A stretch of DNA of 64,000 bases, taken from contig JBMNOV010000005.1 of the NCBI GenBank assembly GCA_050943255.1, positions 9,181 to 73,180 of the forward strand, written 5' to 3'. The notes below the pieces were generated by a model. It was given only the letters and a program-made list of their open reading frames with translations, did not search any database and was not told the DNA's origin. Source of the stretch: UBA4844 sp050943255. Its GTDB lineage: Bacteria > Bacillota > Syntrophomonadia > Syntrophomonadales > Syntrophomonadaceae. Position numbers and translations under genes: made by a program. Below, in pieces: positions 9,438 through 18,088 of the stretch (the first letter of the stretch is position 1; every line of letters starts with the position of its first letter).

Positions 9438-9995
9438 ATGCAAGTATTAGAATGTATAAAAAATAGGCGAAGTATAAGAAGATTTACTGATCAGGTTATA
9501 CCGGATAATATCTTAAAGGAGCTATTGGAAGCGGTACAATGGGCACCATCTTGGGCAAATACCCAATGCTGGGAAGTTATTGTAGTAAAAGACCCGGCAC
9601 TAAAACAACAGTTATCAGAAAAAATACCTCAAAACAATCCATCAGCGCAGGGTGTAATTCAGGCTCCGGTAGTATTAGTTTTCTGTGCTAGGAAGGGTGT
9701 AGCTGGATACAAAAAAGGGGTACAAACAACAAATAAAGGAGATTGGTATTTATTTGATGTGGGAATTGCTTGTCAAAATTTATGCCTAGCCGCTCATGAA
9801 AAAGGGCTGGGAACAGTTCATATAGGAAATATTGACCACCTGGCTATTGATAAATTGCTAGGTCTTCCTGATGGGGTAGAATCAGTAGAAATAATACCAG
9901 TCGGGTATCCCGCAAAAGCAAGCATTGCACCTCCACGTAAACCTTTAGAAGAGTTTGTCTTTGCCGAGCGGTACGGACAGAAGATTATACTTTAG
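9438..9995 (+). CDS. Nitroreductase-family FMN oxidoreductase
   Basis: The N terminus (LECIKNRRSIRRFTD) is the FMN-phosphate binding signature of the nitroreductase family, followed by AVQWAPSWANTQCWEV and the later GLGTVHIGN segment. These homodimeric flavoenzymes reduce nitro compounds, quinones or related acceptors with NAD(P)H; the natural substrate is not predictable. I chose the ATG at 9438 (185 residues) because GAGGTG lies at the right distance, while the ATG at 9426 overlaps that site. A TATAAT at 9396-9401 could be the -10 box. The gene is transcribed alone. Confidence 0.9.
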   Translation: MQVLECIKNRRSIRRFTDQVIPDNILKELLEAVQWAPSWANTQCWEVIVVKDPALKQQLSEKIPQNNPSAQGVIQAPVVLVFCARKGVAGYKKGVQTTNKGDWYLFDVGIACQNLCLAAHEKGLGTVHIGNIDHLAIDKLLGLPDGVESVEIIPVGYPAKASIAPPRKPLEEFVFAERYGQKIIL

Positions 9996-10090
9996 GTTAG
10001 TTTGCGCATCATTAACCACAGCGCCGACAGGGTGGTCTAAAAGGAACAATGCTAACGGATTAAAAGGAAGAGGAGAAGCAGCTTTACATA

Positions 10091-10867
10091 ATGGAGGTAC
10101 ATATACTTGCCAGTGGTAGTACTGGGAATGTGGCTTATTTTAAGTTTGGCAATATTAGGATACTGGTTGATGTGGGTATTAGCACCCGTAGAATAGAAAA
10201 CAAGCTAAGAGCAATAGGGGTTAAATTAGAGGATTTTGATGGAGTTTTAATAACCCATGAACATATTGATCATGTTAAAGGTTTAGATGTTTTAATTCGT
10301 CGTTATCACTTACCGGTATTTACCCGAACAGCTACTTGGGAGGCGATACCCTGTCACCACAAACTACCGGAAAAGTGCTTTAACGCTATCGAAAAGGAGT
10401 TTAAGATTGGGGAGGTAAAGATAAAAGCCCATAATATTTCTCATGATGCTGCTGATCCAGTTGGTTTTTCCTTTGAGTACCGCCGGAAAAAGTGGGTAAT
10501 TGCTACTGATATGGGTACAATTACGAATAATATATGGCAGGCATTAACTGGTGCAGATTTGGCTGTGCTTGAATGTAATCATGACCTTAATATGCTTATT
10601 AACGGTCCTTATCCAGGTTATCTTAAGAAAAGAATTTTGGGAAGGTATGGCCATCTTTCTAATTATCATGCTGCAGCTGTAATTGCCGGTATTAACCCCA
10701 AGCACAAAATGCAAGTATTTTTAGCCCATTTAAGCCAACAAAATAATCAACCAGATTTAGCTCTTAAAATGGTCAGTCATTTACTGAATAAAAAAGGGTG
10801 TAAAAATGGTAGTAATATCGATCTCCACCTGACCTATCCTGATAAGACTATAAGTTATACTGGATAG
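10091..10867 (+). CDS. WalJ/YycJ-like metallo-beta-lactamase-fold hydrolase
   Basis: The metal-binding motif THEHIDHVKG, the start HILASGSTGNVAYF and the later histidines (HNISHDAADPVGF and HLSQQNNQP) match the WalJ (YycJ) family, reported in Gram-positive bacteria as DNA exonucleases tied to cell wall or DNA repair control. Length of 258 residues is normal. In Bacilli the gene lies in the walRK operon; here it stands alone, so the assignment rests on sequence only. It converges with the thioesterase gene, and a long inverted repeat covers its 3' end. Confidence 0.82.
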   Translation: MEVHILASGSTGNVAYFKFGNIRILVDVGISTRRIENKLRAIGVKLEDFDGVLITHEHIDHVKGLDVLIRRYHLPVFTRTATWEAIPCHHKLPEKCFNAIEKEFKIGEVKIKAHNISHDAADPVGFSFEYRRKKWVIATDMGTITNNIWQALTGADLAVLECNHDLNMLINGPYPGYLKKRILGRYGHLSNYHAAAVIAGINPKHKMQVFLAHLSQQNNQPDLALKMVSHLLNKKGCKNGSNIDLHLTYPDKTISYTG

Positions 10868-10873
10868 GTCAGG
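10828..10873. terminator. 12-base inverted repeat across the end of the walJ-like gene
   Basis: 10828-10839 is perfectly complementary to 10862-10873, with a 22-base loop, and covers the stop codon. No T run follows on either strand. It may be a transcript-stabilising hairpin or a shared convergent terminator. Confidence 0.45.
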
Positions 10874-10881
10874 TAACTAAT

Positions 10882-11367
10882 TTAATCTTCGCGTACTTTC
10901 CAGAAAGGTTTTTCTTCGCTCCAGTTATGCGTTTTAAGAAACGCTGCAGGGGGATTAACAACGATAGACTTACACTCAGCGGTTACCGTACCATCAGCCA
11001 GGCGGATTTCGCTGGCTACCTGAGCACGTCCCCGGCTATCCCGAACCATCCAGCCCACGGCGAAAAGAGTTTGGCTGGTGGGGGTAGGTTTACGGTATTT
11101 TATTTGCATATGGGTAGTTAGCATCAGGTTGTCATCATCTCCGTATTGAAGCAACGCCCTACCTGATGTCTCATCAAGGATAGTAGCAACGATACCACCA
11201 TGGACTACTCCAGGATAGCCATTAAAGTAATCTGGGACGACCAACTCTGACCAAACTACTTGTGCTTCATCATCATTATAAAAAGTCATTTTCAAACCGT
11301 TATGGTTTTCCACCCCGCAGACAAAACAATTTCGGGATACAGGTTGTTTGCTGCTTTTCTTAAACAT
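10882..11367 (-). CDS. PaaI-family hotdog-fold acyl-CoA thioesterase
   Basis: The conserved segment GVVHGGIVATILDETSG is the hotdog helix of PaaI-type thioesterases, which hydrolyse acyl-CoA or aryl-CoA esters. The N terminus contains an NCFVCG...NGLKM motif seen in many clostridial members. Length is 161 residues. The gene is read together with ppiB just upstream on the minus strand (30 bases apart). A substrate cannot be named from the sequence. Confidence 0.85.
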   Translation of the reverse strand: MFKKSSKQPVSRNCFVCGVENHNGLKMTFYNDDEAQVVWSELVVPDYFNGYPGVVHGGIVATILDETSGRALLQYGDDDNLMLTTHMQIKYRKPTPTSQTLFAVGWMVRDSRGRAQVASEIRLADGTVTAECKSIVVNPPAAFLKTHNWSEEKPFWKVRED

Positions 11368-11397
11368 CTTAGATCCTCCTGTGACTCGTTCTTGAAA

Positions 11398-11919
11398 TTA
11401 GGCTTTTTCTACCTGAGGATACTCAATACCGTATGTTTCTACGGTAACTTTTTCCATTTTCTGTTCCTTTATAGGTTTATCACTAAAATTTCGTGGAGTA
11501 TTTACAATGGTATCAGCTGTATCTATACCTTCAATTACTTTTCCGAAAGCAGCATACTCACCATCCAAGTGGGGTGCTGGGGCTACCATAATAAAAAACT
11601 GGGAACCGGCCGAATTGGGGTGAGCACTTCTAGCCATTGATAAAACTCCCCGTTCATGTTTAAGGGGGTTGGAAAAACCATTGCTGGCAAATTCGCCTTT
11701 AATACTGTAGCCTGGGCCCCCAATACCAGTACCTTGAGGACAGCCACCTTGAATCATGAAACCTGGTATTACTCGGTGGAATACCAGGCCATCATAAAAG
11801 CCCTGGTTGATAAGGGAAATAAAGTTGTTTACTGTATTGGGAGCTATATCAGGATAGAGCTCAGCTTTAATGATATCTCCATTTTCCATTTCTATAGTCA
11901 CTTCTGGATTTTTATTCAT
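11398..11919 (-). CDS. ppiB: Cyclophilin-type peptidyl-prolyl cis-trans isomerase
   Basis: PpiB speeds proline isomerisation during protein folding. The cyclophilin core is complete: FHRVIPGFMIQGGCPQGTG, then SMARSAHPNSAGSQFFI and the conserved LDGEYAAFGKV. There is no signal peptide, so it acts in the cytoplasm. The ATG at 11919 follows GAAAGGGCGG. It is the first gene of a two-gene minus-strand unit with the thioesterase. Confidence 0.93.
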   Translation of the reverse strand: MNKNPEVTIEMENGDIIKAELYPDIAPNTVNNFISLINQGFYDGLVFHRVIPGFMIQGGCPQGTGIGGPGYSIKGEFASNGFSNPLKHERGVLSMARSAHPNSAGSQFFIMVAPAPHLDGEYAAFGKVIEGIDTADTIVNTPRNFSDKPIKEQKMEKVTVETYGIEYPQVEKA

Positions 11920-11939
11920 ATTACCGCCCTTTCATTATT

Positions 11940-12217
11940 TTAATATACCTAATTATAGCAGAAGCTAACGGGAGTTAAAAATTAACCAAGGTATTAGATA
12001 ATTTAACTAGAAAGGTTTTGTAGAGAAAGGGTCCGTTTAAGTTTTCCCAGAGTGGTGTGGTCCACGGCCATGGGGTTAATTAAGTTACTTATTTAAGAGG
12101 GTGGTATTGCCTAAATAGAAGGATAAAATATAGCAGATGTCGAAGGAGTACAAATTAGGGAATAATACTATATGCTTGCAGTATTGGGTTATTAAAAAAT
12201 ATATTTGAGGAGCGGTT
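11940..12217. other. Intergenic region without a recognisable gene
   Basis: This is the divergent region between ppiB and the HD-GYP gene. I see AT-rich promoter-like sequence and a GC-rich patch near 12053-12076, but no clear promoter pair, RNA or small gene. Confidence 0.5.
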
Positions 12218-13405
12218 ATGGAATCTAAACAGGTAGTTTTAAGTGGGCTAGTCATTACCGCACTGTTAACTGCTATAATTTTAAGCGGGTGGATTCCATA
12301 TATAATTATTGCTATTGTGATCCTGATAGCAGGAATTCTAACCACCTATTTTATAGCACTGAATGAAAAAAGGGGTCAGAGATCCTTTAGATTAATGATC
12401 ATAATTAAAGCATTGCAAGAAATTGGACAGCAAAATACGGTTAAGGAGTCTATGGAGCGGGTAGCCAGGTGGAGCCGGCGTTTACTTGAAATAGATCAAT
12501 CTCTTGTAATAGTTTCTGGTGAAAATGGTTTTCAAGTTGGAGACGATCATATTAATTCATTTATAACTTCTTTCCCTCAACCCATGGTTATGGAGTCTGA
12601 TATATGGGTAGAAATTAATAAGGATGAATTTGCTGCTGTAGACTGGCCTCCGGGAGTAGCGTGGTTAGCGGCTTATCCTATTATAAAACACGGAAAAGAG
12701 CGGGCTGTTTTATTCTTGGCACATTCTAAACCTCATAAGCTAAACCCAAAATTATTAGAAGAACTTGACTTAATAGTTAAACAAGGCAGATTTTTTCTAA
12801 AAAGTTGGTTCATACAGAAAAGTATTGATAAGGAGGAAAAAGTATTGATAAAAGCTTTTCTAACCTCAATAGATGCTGTTAACCCGGTGTTTTCAGGGCA
12901 TAGTGAACGGGTTTATGCTATTTCTAATCTAATAGCTAGTAAGATGGGGTTGGATGATGAAGAGGTTAAGGTATTAAAATACTCTACTTGGCTACATGAT
13001 ATAGGAAAAATTATAGAATTATCCGGTAATATAGATGAAGATAATCAGGTTAGCCTCACTAAAGACCATGCCAGTCTGGGAGCTGAAAATATACCTGAGT
13101 CAGGTATATTCAAACAGGTTAGGGAAGCAGTTAGGTATCACCATGAACACTATGATGGAAGCGGTTTCCCTTTGGGACTTAGCCGAACTGATATACCCCT
13201 TATTGCTCGTATTATTGCTGTTGCTGATTTTTATGATGCTTTGACCCGGTTAAGTACTGAGGAAGAGAGGGTTAGCCCTGGTATTGCCATAACTTTGATA
13301 AAAAAAGGCTCCGGTACCTTGTTCGATCCATTAGTGATAGTAGCTCTGGAAGAAGCAGCCCCAGAGATTGAATTATTAACAGCAGGTTATGCCTCGGGAG
13401 AATAA
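12218..13405 (+). CDS. Membrane-bound HD-GYP-domain phosphohydrolase
   Basis: Two hydrophobic segments (residues about 5-21 and 25-46) anchor the protein. A middle region (about 55-195) has the size of a GAF-like sensor but no motif I can name with confidence. The C-terminal half is an HD-GYP domain: SGHSERVYAI, then WLHDIGKI (the HD pair) and YHHEHYDGSGFPLGL. The last motif reads GFP where the classical one reads GYP. HD-GYP enzymes hydrolyse cyclic di-GMP or related dinucleotides, so a signalling role is likely. The gene is probably monocistronic. Confidence 0.88.
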   Translation: MESKQVVLSGLVITALLTAIILSGWIPYIIIAIVILIAGILTTYFIALNEKRGQRSFRLMIIIKALQEIGQQNTVKESMERVARWSRRLLEIDQSLVIVSGENGFQVGDDHINSFITSFPQPMVMESDIWVEINKDEFAAVDWPPGVAWLAAYPIIKHGKERAVLFLAHSKPHKLNPKLLEELDLIVKQGRFFLKSWFIQKSIDKEEKVLIKAFLTSIDAVNPVFSGHSERVYAISNLIASKMGLDDEEVKVLKYSTWLHDIGKIIELSGNIDEDNQVSLTKDHASLGAENIPESGIFKQVREAVRYHHEHYDGSGFPLGLSRTDIPLIARIIAVADFYDALTRLSTEEERVSPGIAITLIKKGSGTLFDPLVIVALEEAAPEIELLTAGYASGE

Positions 13406-13472
13406 CCGAATAGATATGCAACCTGCCGATTCTTAATATAGATTTACATGAGTTTTACTATAAAAAAGGGTT

Positions 13473-13501
13473 AAGACAGTTTGTCTAAAATACTGTATAA
13501 T
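13473..13501 (+). promoter_or_regulatory. Candidate promoter with internal inverted repeat before the M1 peptidase
   Basis: AAGACA (13473-13478), 17 bases, then TATAAT (13496-13501). The -35 box overlaps the inverted repeat AGACA-GTT-TGTCT (13474-13486), which could be an operator. Confidence 0.45.
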
Positions 13502-13530
13502 TTTTTAAGATAATTTTATAGGTGAGGTTT

Positions 13531-14973
13531 GTGAATAGGTATGTATTTTATCTAGTTGCTATTATATTTGGCGTAATTTGTGCTCCTTTTTTTATTAATG
13601 CTGAACCTAAAGAAAGCAACTTGGTTATTTCAACATCCAAACAAGATAATGAATTCCCGCCAGCTGAGCTTACTAGCTATAATATGAGGTTATTCCTGGA
13701 CATAAATGACCGTATTCTTTATGGAAACACTACTATTGATACCAAAAATTTGTCCAATAAAAATCTTAGTGAATTATGGTTTACCGCTTATCCAAATGCC
13801 TTCCGTAATGTTAACCATTCTCCGGCGCCTGCTGATGCCTACTATAATGGTTTTGAGGAAGGTTGGTTAATAGTTGATGCTATAAAGGTTAATGGGGTGA
13901 CGGTGGAATACCAGGAAGAGGATATTTCCATTAAAGTAACCTTACCTATGGGAATAATGCCGGATAATAACATTATAATTGAAATGGCCTGGAGGGCAAA
14001 GATTCCTCGTCTAGCTTACCGGTATGGATATAAAGATGGAGTCTACATGTTGGGTAACTTTTATCCCACTTTAAATGTATTAAGTCGGGGTAAATGGCTT
14101 AATTCATATAATACACCCTTTGGAGATCCATTTTGCTTTAATGTAGCCCGATACCAGGTGAATATCAGCGTGCCAGAAGCCTATAACATTGTTTCAACCG
14201 GGGATATTATTAATAAAGTGGCCGAGGATAACGGCAGGACAGTATACTGGGTTAAGGCAGATAAGGCTAGGGATTTTGGTTTGCTTATAGCCTATAATTA
14301 CCAGCAAATTTGTGAGGAAATTAGAGGAAGAAATATAAAATGCTTTATTCCGAGTAATAATAATGATATAAGTTCAATGCTTGTAAAGCAAAGCGGGGAG
14401 ATATTAGATTATTATTCTTCTACTATAGGTTCGTATCCCTATAATGATTTAAAGGTTGCTATTGTTCCCATGAAGGGTTTTGATGGTATGGAGTATACAG
14501 GTCTGATCTTTTTACGGGATGAATTATTAAAACCTGATTACAATGAGCAAAGAAGATTATTTTTACTTGCCCATGAAATAGCTCATCAATGGTGGTATGC
14601 CGTAGTTGGAAATGACCAACTGCGAGAACCTTGGCTGGATGAAGGATTGGCTAACTGGTCATCATCTAAATACCTGAAGAAATTTTTTGGCCAGTATAAA
14701 GCTGAACAGAGATATCCTGAACAGGCAATCCAACTGGATAAACAGCTGGGGGAAATACGTTCCATGGGTGAATACTATTTTATAGCCTATAACGGGGGTG
14801 AAGCCTTCTGGTTTGGGTTGGAGCAGGAACTCGGAGAAGAAACCGTTATAAAGATTTTGCGTAGCTATTGGGCTGAAAACAAGTATGGGGTTGCTACCAG
14901 TGAGGATTTAATAACAGCAATAAAAAACGAAACTGATCAGGATATGGATTATTTCTTAAATAAATGGCTTTAG
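13531..14973 (+). CDS. M1-family (gluzincin) metallopeptidase, exported
   Basis: An N-terminal signal peptide or anchor (about residues 4-24) is followed by a beta-sandwich domain and an M1 catalytic domain. The zinc motif is HEIAHQWW, with the third ligand Glu 18 residues on in LDEGLANW. The segment MEYTGLIFL replaces the GAMEN exopeptidase motif of classical aminopeptidases, so exopeptidase specificity is uncertain. I chose the GTG at 13531, placed after TAGGTGAGG; a GTG nine bases upstream overlaps that site. The protein ends soon after the catalytic domain, shorter than full aminopeptidase N. A role in peptide use outside the cell is plausible. Confidence 0.88.
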   Translation: MNRYVFYLVAIIFGVICAPFFINAEPKESNLVISTSKQDNEFPPAELTSYNMRLFLDINDRILYGNTTIDTKNLSNKNLSELWFTAYPNAFRNVNHSPAPADAYYNGFEEGWLIVDAIKVNGVTVEYQEEDISIKVTLPMGIMPDNNIIIEMAWRAKIPRLAYRYGYKDGVYMLGNFYPTLNVLSRGKWLNSYNTPFGDPFCFNVARYQVNISVPEAYNIVSTGDIINKVAEDNGRTVYWVKADKARDFGLLIAYNYQQICEEIRGRNIKCFIPSNNNDISSMLVKQSGEILDYYSSTIGSYPYNDLKVAIVPMKGFDGMEYTGLIFLRDELLKPDYNEQRRLFLLAHEIAHQWWYAVVGNDQLREPWLDEGLANWSSSKYLKKFFGQYKAEQRYPEQAIQLDKQLGEIRSMGEYYFIAYNGGEAFWFGLEQELGEETVIKILRSYWAENKYGVATSEDLITAIKNETDQDMDYFLNKWL

Positions 14974-14984
14974 AATAAAAAGGC

Positions 14985-15347
14985 TTAAACAGAAGCGCCG
15001 TAATTTCTGAGCAGTTCAATTGCCTGGGAATATGAACGATCATTGCAAACCATAGTCAACAATATAGGGAAGCTATTCATCGATTCATAGTCAGCGGACA
15101 TCCCGCTTACGGCAGGATCAGCAGCTATTAATGGTCTACTAGTCAAGCTGGTGTCTCTATGATGCATAGTAAGTGAAGAAAGGCTATTTCTATAATGCTG
15201 GTTAATACTTAAGGGGGGGGTAGTACCAATCCGATCGATTCTAATATCCTGATACCCAGCTTGTCTTAGTGCAGTGGCAGCGTTACGGGCATCATTGTCG
15301 TCAGTGAAATAGGCAAAAATTGCATGTTCATTTGGTTCGAGTTGCAT
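14985..15347 (-). CDS. Conserved-looking hypothetical protein of 120 residues
   Basis: I do not recognise the family with confidence. The first 35 residues (NEHAIFAYFTDDNDARNAA and on) and the last 30 (ILLTMVCNDRSYSQAIELL) look like the two halves of an alpha/beta ferredoxin-like fold, similar in style to small stress-related proteins that begin with a flavin-free 'DDxxDA' strand-helix. The middle (about 45-90) is Ser/Thr/His rich and probably disordered. A strong GGGAGG precedes the ATG, so expression is likely. It is convergent to the M1 peptidase and divergent from argS. Confidence 0.65.
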   Translation of the reverse strand: MQLEPNEHAIFAYFTDDNDARNAATALRQAGYQDIRIDRIGTTPPLSINQHYRNSLSSLTMHHRDTSLTSRPLIAADPAVSGMSADYESMNSFPILLTMVCNDRSYSQAIELLRNYGASV

Positions 15348-15451
15348 TTAACATGCCTCCCTGTAATAATAAGTACTGAGAATCAAAGTTTCAGTTGCTA
15401 TTTATAGTTTTGCCATAAAGAGATTAGAATATTAGTTTTAGGAGGATATTC

Positions 15452-17131
15452 ATGAATCCGGTTCAAGAAATACAAACCTTTATAAAGCAGGTTGTAATAG
15501 ATGCCTTGGAAGATTGCAGGGAGCAGGGGTTAATATCATATCAAAACCTGCCTGAATTTATCGTAGAAGTTCCGCGGGAAAAAGGGCATGGTGATTTTGC
15601 CTGTAATTTAGCCATGTTAATAGCTAGGGAAGCGCATATGGCACCACGCCAAATTGCTGATAATATTGTCCTAAGAATAAAGAATAAAAATATTAAACAG
15701 TTTAAAAAGGTCGAAGTAGCTGGACCCGGCTTTATAAATATTTTTCTTACTAACAGCTGGCTTTATGCTATTATGCCGCTGGTTTATAACCTTGGCGATA
15801 AATATGGGTATAATGATAAATGTGGCAAGCGTGTGCAGGTCGAATTTGTTAGTGCTAATCCTACAGGTAATCTGCATATGGGTAATGCCCGGGGTGGTGC
15901 CATTGGTGATAGCCTGGCGAATCTTCTGGAGCGGGCTGGTTATGAAGTTGAACGTGAGTTCTACATAAATGATGCTGGTAATCAGATTGAAATATTTACA
16001 GATTCTCTAGAAACCCGTTACCTGCAGTTAAACGGGTATGATATACCTTTCCCGGAGGGGGGATATGCTGGACAGGACGTAGTTGATACGGTTAAAGGTA
16101 TAATTAAACAATATGGCAAGAGTTTGATTGAACTACCTACAGCTAATAGGCGCCAAATTTTAATTGAGCATGCCCTGGAAGAGAAGGTTGCCTATATAAA
16201 GCAGACACTTAAGAATTTTGGTATTGAATATGATGTCTGGTTTAGTGAAAAAACCTTACACCAAGGAAAAATAGAAGAGGTAATTAATACTCTTAAAGAA
16301 AAGAAGTATGTCTATGAAAAAGAAGGGGCATTATGGTTTAAATCCATCCTTTTCGGAGACGAAAAGGATGAAGTAATTATGCGTGCTAATGGTGTACCTA
16401 CATACTTTGCTGCTGATATAGCTTACCATCAAAATAAATTTGAACGTGGTTTTGATTGGGTAATTAATATATGGGGAGCTGATCATCATGGTCATATAGT
16501 CCGGATGAAGGGGGCTATGGAGGCCTTGGGTTATGATCCGGAAAAATTGGATATCTTATTAATGCAATTAGTTAGATTGTACCGGGGAGGTAACATCGTA
16601 CGAATGTCTAAACGGACAGGTACTACTGTTTCCCTGGATGAATTAATAGAAGAAGTAGGGCGTGATGCAGCACGGTTCTTTTTTGTAATGCGTAGTCCCG
16701 ATAGTCATTTAGACTTTGATTTAGAACTAGCCAAACAGCAAAGTCAGGAAAACCCTGTATACTATGTACAATATGCTTACGCTCGTATCTGCAGCATTTT
16801 TCGCCAGGCAGAAGCCGCTGGAGTTAAAATGGCTCCACCATCTGAAATACAACCATCATTACTTAAGGAAAAAGAAGAACTGGCGCTTTTAAGAAAGATT
16901 GCTGATTTCCCCGAAGAGGTTAATATTGCGGCTAGAACCATGGGACCTCATCGTATAGCTCGTTATGTACTGGATCTGGCAGGTCTTTTTCATAGTTTTT
17001 ACAATCACTACCGGGTACTTCATCAGGACCAAGGTCTGCAGAATGCCCGGTTGTTATTGATGGAGATAACCCGGATTACTATAAAAAACTCGCTTGATAT
17101 TCTGGGAGTAAATGCTCCGGAACGAATGTAG
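15452..17131 (+). CDS. argS: Arginyl-tRNA synthetase
   Basis: ArgRS charges tRNA-Arg. The N-terminal tRNA-recognition domain (about residues 5-95) precedes the class I core with the HIGH variant NPTGNLHMGNARGG and the KMSK motif VRMSKRTGTTV. The C-terminal DALR anticodon-binding domain covers about 440-559. The 559-residue length is typical. The ATG lies after AGGAGG. The rpoE-like gene follows after 11 bases, so argS heads a probable operon argS-rpoE-MBL. Confidence 0.96.
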   Translation: MNPVQEIQTFIKQVVIDALEDCREQGLISYQNLPEFIVEVPREKGHGDFACNLAMLIAREAHMAPRQIADNIVLRIKNKNIKQFKKVEVAGPGFINIFLTNSWLYAIMPLVYNLGDKYGYNDKCGKRVQVEFVSANPTGNLHMGNARGGAIGDSLANLLERAGYEVEREFYINDAGNQIEIFTDSLETRYLQLNGYDIPFPEGGYAGQDVVDTVKGIIKQYGKSLIELPTANRRQILIEHALEEKVAYIKQTLKNFGIEYDVWFSEKTLHQGKIEEVINTLKEKKYVYEKEGALWFKSILFGDEKDEVIMRANGVPTYFAADIAYHQNKFERGFDWVINIWGADHHGHIVRMKGAMEALGYDPEKLDILLMQLVRLYRGGNIVRMSKRTGTTVSLDELIEEVGRDAARFFFVMRSPDSHLDFDLELAKQQSQENPVYYVQYAYARICSIFRQAEAAGVKMAPPSEIQPSLLKEKEELALLRKIADFPEEVNIAARTMGPHRIARYVLDLAGLFHSFYNHYRVLHQDQGLQNARLLLMEITRITIKNSLDILGVNAPERM

Positions 17132-17142
17132 GAGGGATGCAA

Positions 17143-17376
17143 ATGATACCTAGAAGGAAAAGTGAAGCAGATTGGGCAGTTGAAATACTGGCAGAAAAAC
17201 AGGAACCAATTTTTTATTTTGATCTCATTGAAGCTATTGCTGATAAAATGGGGAAGAAAAATAATCTAGAAAATCAAACTTCTATATATACGCGTTTAAA
17301 TATGGACAATCGACTGGTTTACCAGGGTGAAGGTTACTGGTATTTTGATGCCAGCAGATTAAGAAGGGAGAGATAG
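17143..17376 (+). CDS. rpoE: HARE-HTH domain protein, short form of RNA polymerase delta subunit
   Basis: The 78-residue protein holds only the HARE-HTH domain found at the N terminus of the RNA polymerase delta subunit: SEADWAVEILAEKQEPIFYF at the start and YWYFDASRLRR at the end. B. subtilis delta has a long acidic tail that helps recycle RNA polymerase; it is absent here. The position upstream of pyrG matches rpoE in Bacillus, which supports the name. I chose the ATG at 17143 because GGAGGG touches the ATG at 17137. It sits tightly between argS and the MBL gene. Confidence 0.8.
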   Translation: MIPRRKSEADWAVEILAEKQEPIFYFDLIEAIADKMGKKNNLENQTSIYTRLNMDNRLVYQGEGYWYFDASRLRRER

Positions 17377-17378
17377 AA

Positions 17379-18014
17379 GTGAAGATAAGATGGCTAGGTC
17401 ATGCCTCATTTATATTGGAAAGCGCAGGCATAAAATTATTAACTGACCCCTTTAATGATCAAATAGGGTATCAACCTTGCAATGAGAAAGTGAATATTGT
17501 TACAGTAAGCCATGATCATTGGGATCACAATGCGGTGGATAAACTTCTTGGCAATCCCCAGGTATATAGTGGCCCAGGGGTAGCTGAGGTTACAGGATTC
17601 AAATTAGTGGGAATCAAATCCTTTCATGATAAAAAATCGGGGCGGCAAAGAGGCGAAAATACGATATTTAAAATTACGGCTGAGGATCTTAATGTGCTGC
17701 ATCTAGGCGATCTAGGCCATATACTTACTGAAGAACAGGTTAAGGAAATAGGACAGGTTGATATTATGCTAGTTCCAGTAGGAGGTTGTTATACACTTGA
17801 TGCTGAGGATGCTCTTAAGGTGGTAAACCAGATTAAACCCATAATCACAATTCCTATGCATTTTCTAACAACGCATGTTAGTTTACGGGAACTGGCTCCA
17901 GCAGAGGAGTTTTTGGCTAGATTTTCCCGGGTAGTGAAAAAACCCTACCTGGAAATCACTCGAGCTGAAATGCCAGCGGAAGAACGGATAATTGTTCTTG
18001 ATTATACCTGTTAG
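17379..18014 (+). CDS. MBL-fold (UlaG-like) metal-dependent hydrolase
   Basis: The metal motif SHDHWDHNAVD, the start IRWLGHASFILE, the segment HLGDLGH and the late IPMHF match the beta-lactamase-fold subfamily that contains UlaG and UPF0173 proteins. The substrate is unknown. The start is GTG, two bases after the rpoE stop, so translation is likely coupled. Length is 211 residues. It is not related in detail to the WalJ-like protein at 10091. Confidence 0.85.
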   Translation: MKIRWLGHASFILESAGIKLLTDPFNDQIGYQPCNEKVNIVTVSHDHWDHNAVDKLLGNPQVYSGPGVAEVTGFKLVGIKSFHDKKSGRQRGENTIFKITAEDLNVLHLGDLGHILTEEQVKEIGQVDIMLVPVGGCYTLDAEDALKVVNQIKPIITIPMHFLTTHVSLRELAPAEEFLARFSRVVKKPYLEITRAEMPAEERIIVLDYTC

Positions 18015-18057
18015 GGCTTTGCTTTGGGCTAACAGACTTTATATAAAATTTCGCTAT

Positions 18058-18063
18058 TATAAT
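18058..18063 (+). promoter_or_regulatory. Candidate -10 box of pyrG
   Basis: A perfect TATAAT lies 25 bases before the pyrG start; the -35 region (near 18035) is weak. A 7-base hairpin (18008-18014 with 18029-18035) just upstream could end the previous transcript. Confidence 0.4.
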
Positions 18064-18088
18064 ATACGGGAAAGAGAGGGGCTAAGTT

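Noticed and set aside
11260..11943. Plus-strand frames opposite the thioesterase and cyclophilin genes
   Set aside because: They are antisense to well-conserved proteins and lack ribosome binding sites.
18015..18088. CTP-sensing attenuator as in Bacillus pyrG
   Set aside because: The expected transcript start would read GGGA rather than GGGC, and no leader terminator lies between promoter and gene.
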